From positions 1 through 64,000 of the forward strand of contig JAXGIS010000009.1 in NCBI GenBank assembly GCA_040770645.1: 64,000 bases of DNA, given 5' to 3'. Position numbers and translations under genes: made by a program. Below, piece by piece: positions 47,585 to 57,510 of the stretch. This stretch comes from JAAYZX01 sp040770645. GTDB taxonomy: Bacteria; Actinomycetota; Thermoleophilia; RBG-16-64-13. The notes under the pieces were generated by a model. That model saw only the letters and a program-made list of their open reading frames with translations. It had not been told where the DNA came from and did no database searches. Numbering within the stretch: the stretch's first letter is position 1; each line of letters starts with the position of its first letter.

Positions 47585-48792
47585 ATGCAGCGTGTTTCCC
47601 TGGCGGACGATATTTATTGGGTGGGAGCCATCGATTGGGACATTCGAGACTTCCACGGGTACAGCACTCCCCGCGGGAGCACATACAACTCCTACCTCAT
47701 CGTCGATGACAAAGTATGTGTGGTCGACGGGGTGCGGGCAGGGTTCGGGCCTGAGATGTTGCGCCGCATCCGCGGGTGTTGTGATAACCGCGCGGTGGAC
47801 TACTTCGTCGTGAACCATGTGGAGATGGACCACACGGGTAGCCTGCCTTGGCTCATAGAACAGCTGGCTCCCGGCAAGATAGTGACCTCCAAGCGCGGAC
47901 AGGAGGCACTGGTCCAACATTTCGGCCCCGAGGAGTGTGAGCGCTGGGACATCCTGGCCGTCGGCACTGGGGACGAAATCAGTCTGGGGCGCTACACGCT
48001 CTCCTTCCTCGAGGCACCCATGTTGCACTGGCCGGACAGCATGTTCACTTACATAAAGGAGCCGCACGTTCTTCTGCCCAACGACGCCTTTGGTCAACAT
48101 CTGGCGGGTAGCCATCGCTTTGCGGACCAAATGGATATGAACCTGGTCATGGAAGAGGCCGTCACCTACTTCGCCAACATTTTGATGCCGTTCGCGGGTC
48201 AAATCGCCAAGATGATCCAGAAGGTCATCGACATGGGACTCGAGATCGATATGCCTCGGCCCCAGTCACGGGGTGGTGTGGCGACGGCGTGAAGACATCG
48301 ACGCCATCATCGAGGCCTATGCGGCCTGGGCGCGTGCAGGCCCGGCCCTGCGTCTGCCTCCTCTACGACACATGTGGCAATCCACCGAGAAGATGGCCAA
48401 AGCCATCGCAGATGGGGTGGCCCAAGAGGACGTGGAGGTTGTGGTGCTGCGGCTGGGTCGGACCCCTTTGGCGCAGGTGGCCAGGCACATCCAGGAGTCG
48501 AGAGCGTTTCTGGTGGGGTCGCCGACACTCAACAACGGTATGCTTCCGACAGTAGGCGCGTTACTAACCTATATTAAAGGTCTGCGTCCGAAATCCAGAC
48601 TGACCGGTGCTTTCCGGCTCTGCCAGATGGGGCGGTGGAGGAGTGAAAGAAATCGATGCCACCCTCCGATCCATGAACCTCGAGGTGCTCGAGCCGCTTG
48701 AGTACCGCTACGTGCCCAGCGAGGAGCAACTGCTGGCCTGCGAGGATTACGGCCGTCGGGTGGCGGCACGGGTGAAGGAGTGGGTGCGTTAA
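47585..48792 (+). CDS. Flavodiiron protein (O2/NO reductase), frameshifted
   Basis: Reduces O2 to water or NO to N2O. N-terminal metallo-beta-lactamase-like diiron domain: VVNHVEMDHTGSLP with HxExDH at about residues 78-83, APMLHWPDSMFTYI and LPNDAFGQHLAGS. C-terminal flavodoxin domain: VCLLYD then MWQSTEKMAKAIADGV, VGSPTLNNGMLPTVGALLTY, and EQLLACEDYGRRVAARVKEW. Frame slips near 48275-48290, 48340-48370 and 48630. Joined length ~402, the class A norm; no C-terminal rubredoxin. A flavin reductase at 49644 could supply electrons. Confidence 0.88.
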
Positions 48793-48800
48793 GGCCGAAG

Positions 48801-49562
48801 TCAAATGGTGGGGAGCAACGCCTTGCGTTCGGATGGGTACTCGGGGAACCCGGCGCTTGTACCAACGATGGGTGGTCAGGGCTCGTGGCACCAGGTTCGC
48901 GGCGGTCCACACGAAGAAGGCGAGGCCGCCGGGATTCCAAGAGGCGAGGGCCCACCCGCCCCACTCCATGATTTCGCCCAGGTAGTTGGGGCACGAGACC
49001 CATCGAAACGGCCCGCCATATGGGGGATGCAGTAGGTTTCCTCTCCGGGAGCGCGGAGCTGGATGAACGTCTCGTCCGAGTATTTGTTGAGTGCGAAACC
49101 TGTGGCGAAAAGGATGACCCCGGCCAGAAACGGGGATCAGTCAGCCAGTGGTCTGGGAAAGCTGGGCCCAGGGTGAAGATACCGCGCGTTGAGGTAGGCG
49201 TTGCCGGTGTTGAAGACGATGCCCAGGAAGATGGTCACGAACGCCATCTGCTCGGCGATTGCCCCGCAGGCGCAGCAGGCCGAAGAAGGCACGGTGCAGG
49301 TAGTGGGTCATCCACAACCCAAACAACACCAGTGTCACCAAACCGAAAGAACGGCGTTCACCCAGGACGAACAGAGCACCGAAGACCACCACGGCGGGGA
49401 GTTCCGCGGGGAACCATCCGATTTGGGGGCGGAGTTCCCAACCGAAGCCCCGCGGGCAAGTCGACCGTAGGGGGCCGGGACGAATAGGAGTGTGAGGAAC
49501 ACCACCGCCGCGAGACCCAGCCAGACCAGAACCAGAATGTTGTAGAAAGAGGTCTCGCTCAT
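48801..49562 (-). CDS. Steroid 5-alpha-reductase-like membrane protein (several frameshifts)
   Basis: Polytopic protein of the SRD5A/DUF1295 family, ~250 residues. Minus-strand pieces in order: SETSFYNILVLVWLGLAAVV, VVFGALFVLGERRSFGLVTL, LFGLWMTHYLHRAFFGLLRL, then after slips CPNYLGEIMEWGGWALASWN, the family NADPH-site motif, and TTHRWYKRRFPEYPSERKAL ending at 48801. At least three indels between 49000 and 49460 separate the frames. Its stop is nine bases from the flavodiiron stop, convergent. Substrate (steroid, polyprenyl or other enone) cannot be determined. An ATG at 49583 is an alternative start. Confidence 0.68.
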
Positions 49563-49643
49563 AAAAATATAGATTAGCATCACGTATGATCAGATGGCGA
49601 GGTTGTGAGCCGGGTCCATGAACCGGTACGGAAAGGGGACGAG

Positions 49644-51009
49644 TTGAGCCGCTATGTCATCGTTGGAGGGGGAGTAGCAGGGACGCGGGCTGCGGAAACC
49701 ATCCGTAGGCAGACGCCTACGGATGAGATCTTGATACTCAGCGCCGAGTCCCGCCCATTCTATCGCCGGCCGCAGTTGACCGACTATGCGGCCGGGTTGC
49801 TCTCGGCCGGCGCGCTCAGCGCCCGGCCCCAAGCCTCGTGGCGTGAGCGGAACCTCGACCTGCGTTTGGGGACGGTGGTACACGCGGTCAAGCCGGAAGA
49901 GCACATTGTCGTCACCTCCGGCGATGCGGTCTTGGAGTACGATCGCCTGATCGTGGCCACCGGCCGGGCTCCGCGGATGTACGCCGCATCGGATGGCGTA
50001 GGTGTTGGTCTACCCGGAGTGATCTCGTTCACGAATTTCGATGAGGCCACAGAACTTCGTGCCCTGCAGGGCGGTGGGCGGGCGGTTGTATTCGGGGACA
50101 CGCTGCCGGCCTTGCAGATGGTACAGGCCGCATCGGCGCTGGGTTTGGAGGTGACGTATCTTGCCGCGGGTGAGCGGATCCTGCACAACGTGCTAGACGA
50201 TGACGCTTCGCAGATTGTGGCAAATAGGATGCGGGCGGCAGGCGTTCAGTTGGTGTGGACGGCCGCAGTCGCCGGCATCGTGCAGAAGGACGAGAAAGCG
50301 TGCGGCGTACGCTTGGCCGATGGGAAGGTGTACTCCGCCGACATAGTGGGAGCCTGCGCGTCTTATGAGCCGGCGGCGGATTTTCTGCCTGGAGGGGCAG
50401 CGGCACTGCGTATTGCAGAGGACTTGTCTACGCCTTGGGAAGACGTGTGGGCCGCCGGCGACGTGGTGGGTGATGAACCTCCTTTCAACTGGCTCCGCGC
50501 CTGGCGCCAGGGGGAGCGGGCGGCATTGGCGGCGTGCGGCTCTCCGGTTCCGGCTTCACCGGGGCGGTCGACAGTGCACGTGCTGAACTGTCAGGCGATG
50601 GGGCTGAGTCTCGCCGCTATTGGCCAGACGGTCGTCCCTTACCGGTCGGGGCCGACCGAACTGCGCACCGATGTGATGGGTGAGTTCTACAAGAAGCTTG
50701 TGTTCTCGGCCGATGATCGCCTGATCGGCGCGCTCTTGGTGGGCAACATCGCGGAAGCCGGAGCTCTGGAAGAAGCCGTGAAGATGGGTATCGGCAGGGC
50801 CGATCTCGACCCGCTGCTCCTCAAACAGCTGTTCGAGCCCACCTTATCGTCCACAGTATCTCGGTGTCCAGTGCCCTGTCTGCCGCCACGAGATCCAGTT
50901 GGAACCCGACGCCAAGGCCGGAGACCGGGTGACCTGCCCCATCTGTGGGGTGGACTTCGAGCTCGCCGAAGAGGCGAGCAAGCGGCCACAGGTCAAGGCA
51001 ACGCATTAG
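49644..51009 (+). CDS. FAD/NAD(P) oxidoreductase with C-terminal LysW-like zinc ribbon (one frameshift)
   Basis: Pyridine nucleotide-disulfide reductase fold of the NADH:rubredoxin-reductase kind. N terminus RYVIVGGGVAGTRAAETIRR, LIVATGRAPRMY, a second dinucleotide fold GGGRAVVFGDTLPALQMVQA and the FAD motif VWAAGDVVGDE. A slip near 50850 leads to a C-terminal extension with two CPxC pairs (QCPVCRHEIQLEP, RVTCPICGVDFELAEE), very like the LysW zinc ribbon. Start: TTG 49644 with GGAAAGGGG upstream; GTG 49605 is an alternative. Next to the flavodiiron gene, so electron supply for it is plausible. Overlaps the next gene tail-to-tail by 17 bases. Confidence 0.8.
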
Positions 51010-52540
51010 CCGTACCGGAAGCGATCAACGCGGCCCGCGCCAACCCGATGGAGTAGTTGCCCATGTTGGCGGCGGAAGGTGCCGATTGCTCCAGCATGAG
51101 ACGCGCCCTCCCCGCAAGTTCTTCGTCGCGGCGCGCGCGCGTTGCCAATAGGCGGCGCACGCGGCAGCACGGGTATTCTCCGGGAGCGGAGTCTCTGTGC
51201 GCGCAAGCCGTCCGACTCGGGCCTCATATACCGGCTCGGAATCGGGCGGCACGTTCACCGGGCGGCAACGTCCGCCAGCAGCACGCTCTTCCCCGACACG
51301 GTGAAGTAGCTGTCTATGGCTGCCCACAACTCTTCGGCCCGATTCAGCCACAGGTCGTTGTGCGTCTTCCCCGGCTCGCCCAAACCAGTATCGTTCAGCT
51401 GAAGGGCCGCTTCCAGCATCGTCAGCTGGTCGTTCAGGTAGCAGTCCGGCCCATTTGGGGTTCGAGCGAGGAGGCCGCGGGCACTGCGCCGGCTCCACAG
51501 GCGGCCGGCCACCTCTTCGGCTCGAGTCCCGTGCCCGCTTTCGGGAAATGCGGTCTCCACCCATACCAAGGCTCGTATGGCCGTGGCGTTGGCGTCTGTG
51601 TAGGTGGGGCACCCTCCTGTTGGCCCGCAATCGCCGCCGTCACCGGCCGCCAATGCATGGGCGAATGCACCCTCTGTGGGTATCCAAAGAGCGCTGTTCA
51701 TGAAATCTACGATCCCAGCAGCCGTGGCAGCCAGATCCGGGCGCGCCAGAAGGCGGGAGGCTTGGGCGAACACAATGGCCAGTGCGGCATTATCGGTGAG
51801 GAGCCTCTCGGTGTGCGGGGCCGACCAGTCGCGTTCTGCCGCGTAGCGATAGAAGCTCCCACTTGTCCGATCGTGGATCTCTCCGGCCGTGAGCGCGTCC
51901 AGCGTGCGCTCCAGGACCGTTCGCGCCCTTGCGTCTTCCATCAGGAGGAGGGTCTCGGAGAATGTCGGCGCGCGGAAACTTGGCACGCGGCCCGCCCGAA
52001 GCCGCCGTATTCGGCATCGAAGGCGCTCAAGGCGGTTTCGGTCACGAAGGCGAGGAACTCCGGTGTCAGCGCGCGCACGGCGGGTTGTTCGCGCAGAGAG
52101 TGCAGCAGCGCGGCCGTGGCCATACGTAGCTCCGTGACTTCCGCAGCGAACTCGTCACGCTGAGAGATCCACGCACCCTGCACGTTGTCGAGCATATCCA
52201 CCAGCTCGGCTCCGGTCAGGAACGTACCGCCGGCAATGGTCTCACCTTCCGGTGTGAGGCAGGCTACGGTGGGCCACCCCCCCAGTGAGTAGCGCAGGGC
52301 GATGTCCGGCCTCTCGTCCACATCCACTCTCGCGGGGGTGAAAGATCGATTGAGCGTGGAGATGACTATGTCGTCAGAGAAGGCGCCCTCGTCGAGCGCG
52401 TGGCACCATTGGCACCACGTGGTCGTCAGGCAGAGGAAAAGGGGTCGATCATCCGCCGTCGCCTGCGCAACGGCCTCACTCCATTCACGCCAGGCGATCT
52501 CGGCGGCACGGTTGGGTCGCCGGGAGAACTGGAAAGGCAC
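50993..52540 (-). CDS. DUF255 (YyaL/SPATA20-type) thioredoxin-domain protein (frameshifted)
   Basis: N-terminal thioredoxin-like domain: REWSEAVAQATADDRPLFLC, TTTWCQWCHALDEGAFSD with a CxxC redox pair, and LGGWPTVACLTPEGETIAGG. A slip near 51965 (GGFGRA, APTFSETLLL) leads to the alpha/alpha-barrel part LDALTAGEIHDRTSGSFYRY, QLTMLEAALQLND. A second slip near 51250 leads to a tail ending ALIASGTANALP at 50993. Joined length ~515, shorter than the ~650 of typical members. Substrate of this family is not known. Convergent with the flavin reductase. Confidence 0.78.
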
Positions 52541-52641
52541 GAGATCTCACCTCCGCTCGGCCCGGGGACGGCCCAGGCAGGTGTAGGGCAACAGTGATGC
52601 GGGGAAGGTATAGCACAGACCGAACGACGAGGGAGCCTGCT

Positions 52642-52839
52642 GTGACCGACGAGGTGAAAGTGTGCATCAACTGCAACCAACCTCTGGATGAGAGGGTGGA
52701 GGAGATAGAGCGCACCGGTGGTGCGGGAAGTGCTTCTACCGGCGTGTGCGACACGTTCCGGGTGTGGTTCTGTATCAACCCCGATTGTGTCATGTTCAAG
52801 GCCGATCTGTACCGTGAGCAGATCGCCGATCGACGGTGA
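52642..52839 (+). CDS. Small Cys-rich (zinc-binding) protein
   Basis: 65 residues from GTG 52642, preceded by GAGGGAG. KVCINCNQPLDERVEE gives CxxC; WFCINPDCVMFKADL gives C-x(4)-C. Probably one zinc site. It is followed 13 bases later by another Cys-rich small gene and then a PspC gene, all same strand. No family recognised. Confidence 0.7.
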   Translation: MTDEVKVCINCNQPLDERVEEIERTGGAGSASTGVCDTFRVWFCINPDCVMFKADLYREQIADRR

Positions 52840-52852
52840 GGAAGGAGGCGAC

Positions 52853-53083
52853 GTGGCAGAACCGCACAACTGCGAACGGTGCCACGTGCACCAGGCGGAA
52901 GTGGTGATGAAAGGCCCCGGAGGCGAAACGACTTACCTGTGCACGTCTCCAGAGTGCATGATGGCGGCCGGTATCTGTACCAACTGCAATGTACAACTGG
53001 AGCAGCGGGTTCTCGATTCCGGTGAGACGGTACTCGAGTGCCCGGTTTGTGGCTTTCAGCAGCGGATCGTACCTTTGACTTGA
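52853..53083 (+). CDS. Small protein with three or more Cys pairs
   Basis: 76 residues from GTG 52853, with GGAAGGAGG upstream. CERCHVHQAEV, LCTSPECMMAAGICTNC and ECPVCGFQQRI contain four CxxC or Cx4C pairs, enough for two zinc sites. Similar in style to the preceding 65-residue protein, and probably co-translated with it. Function unknown; a metal-binding or redox adaptor role in this locus is a guess. Confidence 0.7.
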   Translation: MAEPHNCERCHVHQAEVVMKGPGGETTYLCTSPECMMAAGICTNCNVQLEQRVLDSGETVLECPVCGFQQRIVPLT

Positions 53084-53093
53084 GGAGGCGGCA

Positions 53094-53360
53094 GTGCAGA
53101 AACGGCTCTACCGATCCCGAACCGATCGTATGATCGGCGGGGTGTGCGGAGGCCTGGGCGAGTACCTCGAGTTCGATCCCACCATCATCCGCGTGATCTG
53201 GGTGATCATCGCGCTCATGGGGGGCGCGGGCATACTCGCGTATCTGGTCATGTGGATAATCGTGCCGGAGACGCCCGGGGATGTGGCACCACCTCCGGCG
53301 CCTCCCGCACCACCCACACCACCCGCACCTCCGCCACCACCGGCGCCGCCGGCTCAGTAA
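53094..53360 (+). CDS. PspC-domain membrane protein
   Basis: 88 residues from GTG 53094. The PspC domain runs KRLYRSRTDRMIGGVCGGLG (3-22) through FDPTIIRVIWVIIALMGGAG and a transmembrane helix ILAYLVMWIIVPE. A 30-residue Pro/Ala tail (PPAPPAPPTPPAPPPP) follows. PspC proteins sense envelope stress in other bacteria. GAGGAGG precedes the start. Ends just before a strong terminator. Confidence 0.9.
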   Translation: MQKRLYRSRTDRMIGGVCGGLGEYLEFDPTIIRVIWVIIALMGGAGILAYLVMWIIVPETPGDVAPPPAPPAPPTPPAPPPPPAPPAQ

Positions 53361-53389
53361 CAGCGGGACGGAACGAAAGTAGAGACGCC

Positions 53390-53434
53390 GCCGGAGGGGG
53401 CAGGGGCGGCCGGGCCGCCACTGCCCCCTCCGGC
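53390..53434. terminator. Bidirectional terminator, pspC / ECF ATPase genes
   Basis: Perfect 14-bp stem GCCGGAGGGGGCAG (53390-53403) with CTGCCCCCTCCGGC (53421-53434), with a GGCGGCC/GGCCGCC helix within the loop. Confidence 0.8.
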
Positions 53435-53438
53435 CGGC

Positions 53439-54250
<812 letters not shown>

Positions 54251-54254
<4 letters not shown>

Positions 54255-55009
54255 AGGATGGCGAGCGCACTGAGCAGGGCCAGTAGTCCGGAACAGGCCA
54301 TTGCCGTCAGGAAGACCGCATCCCTGACACGAAAAACGGGTGCCCGTCCGGTCCGGGCCACGGCCGGGGTTGCGCCCTCCCAGCCGCGGCTGAGCATCGC
54401 TCGGTGCACGCGTTCACTGCGCGCGTACGAGCGCAGGAACAACGAGCCCAGCAGGTGGCCCAACGCCGGTGCGTCTCCCAGCCAGCGGGGTTGGTAGTTG
54501 CGGGCGGCGAGCGCCCGTCTCATGCGCGCCAGCTCATCGGTGAGGGTCTCGGCCCATCGGAAGAGGGATGCCACGATCACGAGTAGAAGGCGCGGCACCC
54601 GCAAGGCCTGCAATCCCCAGATGAGATCTGCGAACGAGGTTCGGGTCACAAGCACCACCATGATGGTGAGGGCCAACACGGCCTTGATGGTCACGGCCAC
54701 GACGATGACCCAGGGGGGGAGGCCGTGTGGGGACCATCTTACGTTGGGCATCAAGGTGGCCACCAGCAAGAGCCCGGCGAGCATGGCCAACACCGGCGCC
54801 AAGCCGAGGTAACGGCGCGCGACTAGGCGCAAGGGCAGGCGGGCTACGCCCACCAGGAAGGACACCGGCACCATGCACAAGGCCAGCGTGCCCAGGGCTC
54901 CGTTAGGAATGGCCACGATTCCAATTGCCAGGGTGAGGCACCCGACTATCTTGGCGCGGGGATCGAGTTGGTTGAGCCACGATGGCGGCAGCTGTTCGGT
55001 GTCCGCCAT
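54251..55009 (-). CDS. nikQ: ECF transporter T component (nickel/cobalt)
   Basis: CbiQ/EcfT-type coupling protein, 252 residues with five or six transmembrane helices. SWLNQLDPRAKIVGCLTLAI near the N terminus and the two coupling-helix motifs of the AR[GN] type (ELARMRRALAARNYQPRW; RSERVHRAMLSRGWEG) that dock on the ATPases. Lies 12 bases after the M gene and overlaps the O gene by four bases. Confidence 0.9.
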
Positions 55010-55021
55010 CGCGGTCCAAGA

Positions 55022-56026
55022 TCAGCGAGAGGCGCGACTGAGTACTCGGCCGAGGGCCAAGACTAGGCCACTCAGCACCAGAACGCCCAGCAAGCCTGCT
55101 ATCGCCGTGCTCCATATGCCCTCACCCATGGCAGGCACGGTGTAGTCCGGTAGCGGCGAGAAGCGCCACAGGGGTTCTTCGGCCGCCGTATCGGCGAAGC
55201 CGTGGTCTTCGGCCACTTTCTCCAGGCCATCGGGCGAGGTCGACGCAAACGGGGCCACAAAGATGACGAGCGCCAGAGCCACCACCAGCGCCACCAGCGC
55301 GAAGACACCCACCTTCCGGGTCTGAGCCCAGCGTGCGGAGCCGGAGGCACCTCCGGCGGCCTCAGGTACGAGTGTAGGCCGGCGAAGGGCGGGGGGCAGG
55401 CTCCGTATGAGGTCTGGTCGCGCCCTGAGGACAACCGCCAGCACGGCAGTTCCAATCAAAGCTTCACCCACGCCGATTATCATGTGCACGGAAACCATGG
55501 CAGGCAGCGTAAGTTGCAGCGGTGTCGTCCCCGACATCCACAACTGCAGAGCGCATGATGCTGAAGCCAGCACCACTGCCAGCCATGACGCTATGGCCAC
55601 CGCCGCCAGGAAACCGGTGGAGCTTCGGCCGAGGAGGCGTCGCAGCCAGGCGAAGACGGCGTACCCCAACCACCCCCCAATGATGGCCATGTTAAAAACG
55701 TTGGCCCCCAGGGCAGTTATGCCACCGTCGGCCATAAGTAGGGCCTGCAGTATGAGTACGGCAGTAATGACGAGAAACCCTGCCCACGGCCCCAGTAATA
55801 CGCAGGCCATCAACGCTCCCAGGAAATGCCCGCTGGTTCCGGCTGCCACCGGGAAGTTCAGCATCTGAGCCGCGAACACAAAAGCTGCGGTCACACCCAG
55901 CAGGGGCACCGATTGCTCCCCCAGTTCTTTGCCGGTCTTCTTCAGCGAGTAGCCGAGGGCCCCGGCGGAAACGACGCCCGTCACCGCGGCCACAGGTAGG
56001 TTCACGAAACCGTCAGGAATGTGCAT
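55022..56026 (-). CDS. nikMN: ECF substrate-binding component, M-N fusion (nickel/cobalt)
   Basis: S component that binds Ni2+ or Co2+ using its N terminus. 334 residues from ATG 56026: MHIPDGFVNLPVAAVTGVVS, with the metal-site His at position 2, AGTSGHFLGALMACVLLGPW and QALLMADGGITALGANVFNM. After ~215 residues of CbiM-like helices a further helix and a PDGLE-type domain (SPDGLEKVAEDHGF), then a last helix, form the N component. The start lies inside the 3' end of the fur-family gene. LarE in this window favours nickel, but cobalt is equally possible on sequence. Confidence 0.88.
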   Translation of the reverse strand: MHIPDGFVNLPVAAVTGVVSAGALGYSLKKTGKELGEQSVPLLGVTAAFVFAAQMLNFPVAAGTSGHFLGALMACVLLGPWAGFLVITAVLILQALLMADGGITALGANVFNMAIIGGWLGYAVFAWLRRLLGRSSTGFLAAVAIASWLAVVLASASCALQLWMSGTTPLQLTLPAMVSVHMIIGVGEALIGTAVLAVVLRARPDLIRSLPPALRRPTLVPEAAGGASGSARWAQTRKVGVFALVALVVALALVIFVAPFASTSPDGLEKVAEDHGFADTAAEEPLWRFSPLPDYTVPAMGEGIWSTAIAGLLGVLVLSGLVLALGRVLSRASR

Positions 56027-56468
56027 GGCCCCCCGCCTCCTCTTCTTCAGTCTCTTCCTGTGCCAGACACGTACCACATATGCCGAACACGGTGGCCTCT
56101 TGGGCGTGGAAGCCGAACTCACTTTCGAGTTGCGCCCGCAGGCCGACCAGGTCATTATCGGGAAGGTGCTCCACGTGCCCACAGCGTTCGCACACCAGGT
56201 GGTGGTGCACCACCTCTTCCTCCACTTCGTAGTAGCGGCGCTCGGAGCCGAGGCATGTCTCGCTCACCAGGTTCAGCCCCACCAACAACTGGAGCGTGCG
56301 GTAGACAGTGGAGGGAGTAACGTTGGGAAAGCGCTCCCGCACCCGACTGCAAATCTCCTCGGCCGACAGATGGCCGCCGTCCTCGCGCAGTACGTCCCAT
56401 ACCATGGTGCGCTGCGGCGTGAGCCGGTACCCGAGATCCTGCAGCGTCTGTTTGGCGTGATGCGTCAT
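56013..56468 (-). CDS. Fur-family metal-responsive repressor
   Basis: 151 residues from ATG 56468. Winged-helix domain TLQDLGYRLTPQRTMVWDVL, HLSAEEICSRVRERFP, VTPSTVYRTLQLLVGLNLVS. Dimerisation domain with HHHLVCERCGHVEHL and GICGTCLAQE, giving two CxxC pairs for structural zinc, and an acidic/His tail. First gene of the nikMN-Q-O operon, overlapping nikMN by 14 bases. The context suggests a Nur-like nickel regulator, or Zur. It likely represses its own operon through the dyad at 56478-56492. Confidence 0.9.
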   Translation of the reverse strand: MTHHAKQTLQDLGYRLTPQRTMVWDVLREDGGHLSAEEICSRVRERFPNVTPSTVYRTLQLLVGLNLVSETCLGSERRYYEVEEEVVHHHLVCERCGHVEHLPDNDLVGLRAQLESEFGFHAQEATVFGICGTCLAQEETEEEEAGGHAHS

Positions 56469-56477
56469 GATCTTATT

Positions 56478-56510
56478 TGCAAATCTATTGCAGGTAGGGG
56501 ACCGTGTCAA
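56478..56510 (-). promoter_or_regulatory. fur-nik operon promoter with Fur-type operator
   Basis: Minus strand: -35 TTGACA (56510-56505), 17-base spacer, -10 TAGATT (56487-56482). A 7-1-7 dyad TGCAATA-G-ATTTGCA spans 56492-56478 and covers the -10, where a Fur-family dimer would block polymerase. The leader to the ATG is very short. Confidence 0.65.
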
Positions 56511-56627
56511 GTGAGTGCTCCAACTCCCTGAATATGGAATCTGTACGATGAAGAGGGAGGTCCATACGGCGGCGTTCGCCGTGGGGCTTGCGGCAGCGAG
56601 GCCGGAGTGGAGGGCGTAAGCGCTAGG

Positions 56628-57047
56628 TCAGGCCATGACGGGAGCGCGAAGTGCCACGGTCAGCGTGACTTTGGTCCCACCGCCGGGGAGCTTGCATATC
56701 CGCACTTCATCCATGAGGGCCACCATCAGGGGGAGGCCGAGGCCGCGATGGTCTCGCTGATAACCATTGGTGGCGACCGGCAGTCTGAACCCGCCTCGAT
56801 CACAGATCTCGATCACCAGCCGGTTCCCTTTGCGAGCGGCTTTGACGCTCAAGGGCGCGTGACTGGAGTTCGAGTGCTCCACGGCGTTCGCGCACGCCTC
56901 AGATACGGCTACTTTGAGATCGAAAGTACGTTCGGCATCGAGTGTGAGATCTGCCGCCACCGACTCCACGAAGCGTCTGATCTCGCACAGCCGTGATGCA
57001 GTGGGCTCGACGACGATAGAGCGGCAGAACGAGCGCACCGGCGTCAT
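56628..57047 (-). CDS. Anti-sigma-factor serine kinase, RsbW-like
   Basis: HATPase_c protein of 139 residues from ATG 57047. N box VAVSEACANAVEHSN, G1 box ICDRGGF, and G2 GLGLPLMVALMDEVRI followed by GGGTKVTLTV. Such kinases bind a sigma factor or phosphorylate an STAS antagonist. The ATG overlaps the stop of the STAS gene (GCATGA), so the two are coupled. No sigma-factor gene lies next to them, so the target is unknown. Confidence 0.88.
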   Translation of the reverse strand: MTPVRSFCRSIVVEPTASRLCEIRRFVESVAADLTLDAERTFDLKVAVSEACANAVEHSNSSHAPLSVKAARKGNRLVIEICDRGGFRLPVATNGYQRDHRGLGLPLMVALMDEVRICKLPGGGTKVTLTVALRAPVMA

Positions 57048-57397
57048 GCGAGTGCGGTCTCCTTGACCGCCTGCTCGGCGGCGGCTGCGTCCTCCAAGAT
57101 CTTGAAGCTGGTATCGAGCGAGAGACCCACAATCTGGATCAGGCGCCTCACGTTGGCGTTGGGCCCGATGATGCCGAGCCACCCGCGGTCGCGAAGGCGG
57201 CGGAGTGCCGACAAGAGCACGGAGATGCCGCCACTGTCCATGTAGTCGACGTGAGCCACGTCCAGCAGCACAATCCGCTGCTCGGTGTCGAGCAGCTCGT
57301 CGATGGCCGAGCTCAGCGCGGAGGCGTTGCCGTGGTCGATCTCGCCGCGGATGGCGATGACGGGCATGCCGGCAAGCTGAGACGTCAGTAGCTCCAT
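57044..57397 (-). CDS. Anti-sigma-factor antagonist, STAS domain (RsbV-like)
   Basis: 117 residues. VIAIRGEIDHGNASALSSAI and LLDVAHVDYMDSGGISVLLS, where the Ser in MDSGG is the likely phosphorylation site of the partner kinase. GREAGG-type ribosome-binding site (GGAAGGGAGACC) precedes the ATG. Partner-switching module with the downstream kinase gene. Confidence 0.9.
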   Translation of the reverse strand: MELLTSQLAGMPVIAIRGEIDHGNASALSSAIDELLDTEQRIVLLDVAHVDYMDSGGISVLLSALRRLRDRGWLGIIGPNANVRRLIQIVGLSLDTSFKILEDAAAAEQAVKETALA

Positions 57398-57510
57398 GGT
57401 CTCCCTTCCTCAGATCACAAGCGCCGGTGCCGCTTCTTCAGACGCTGCACCGCGCACACTGTCTCTACCCCGGAGTCGCTTCCAACAAACCTGTAGGTTT
57501 TCGTGCCGCG

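Noticed and set aside
48275..48292. TGA ending the first half of the flavodiiron gene as another selenocysteine site
   Set aside because: The residues after it in the same frame do not continue the family; the continuation is in another frame, so it is an indel.
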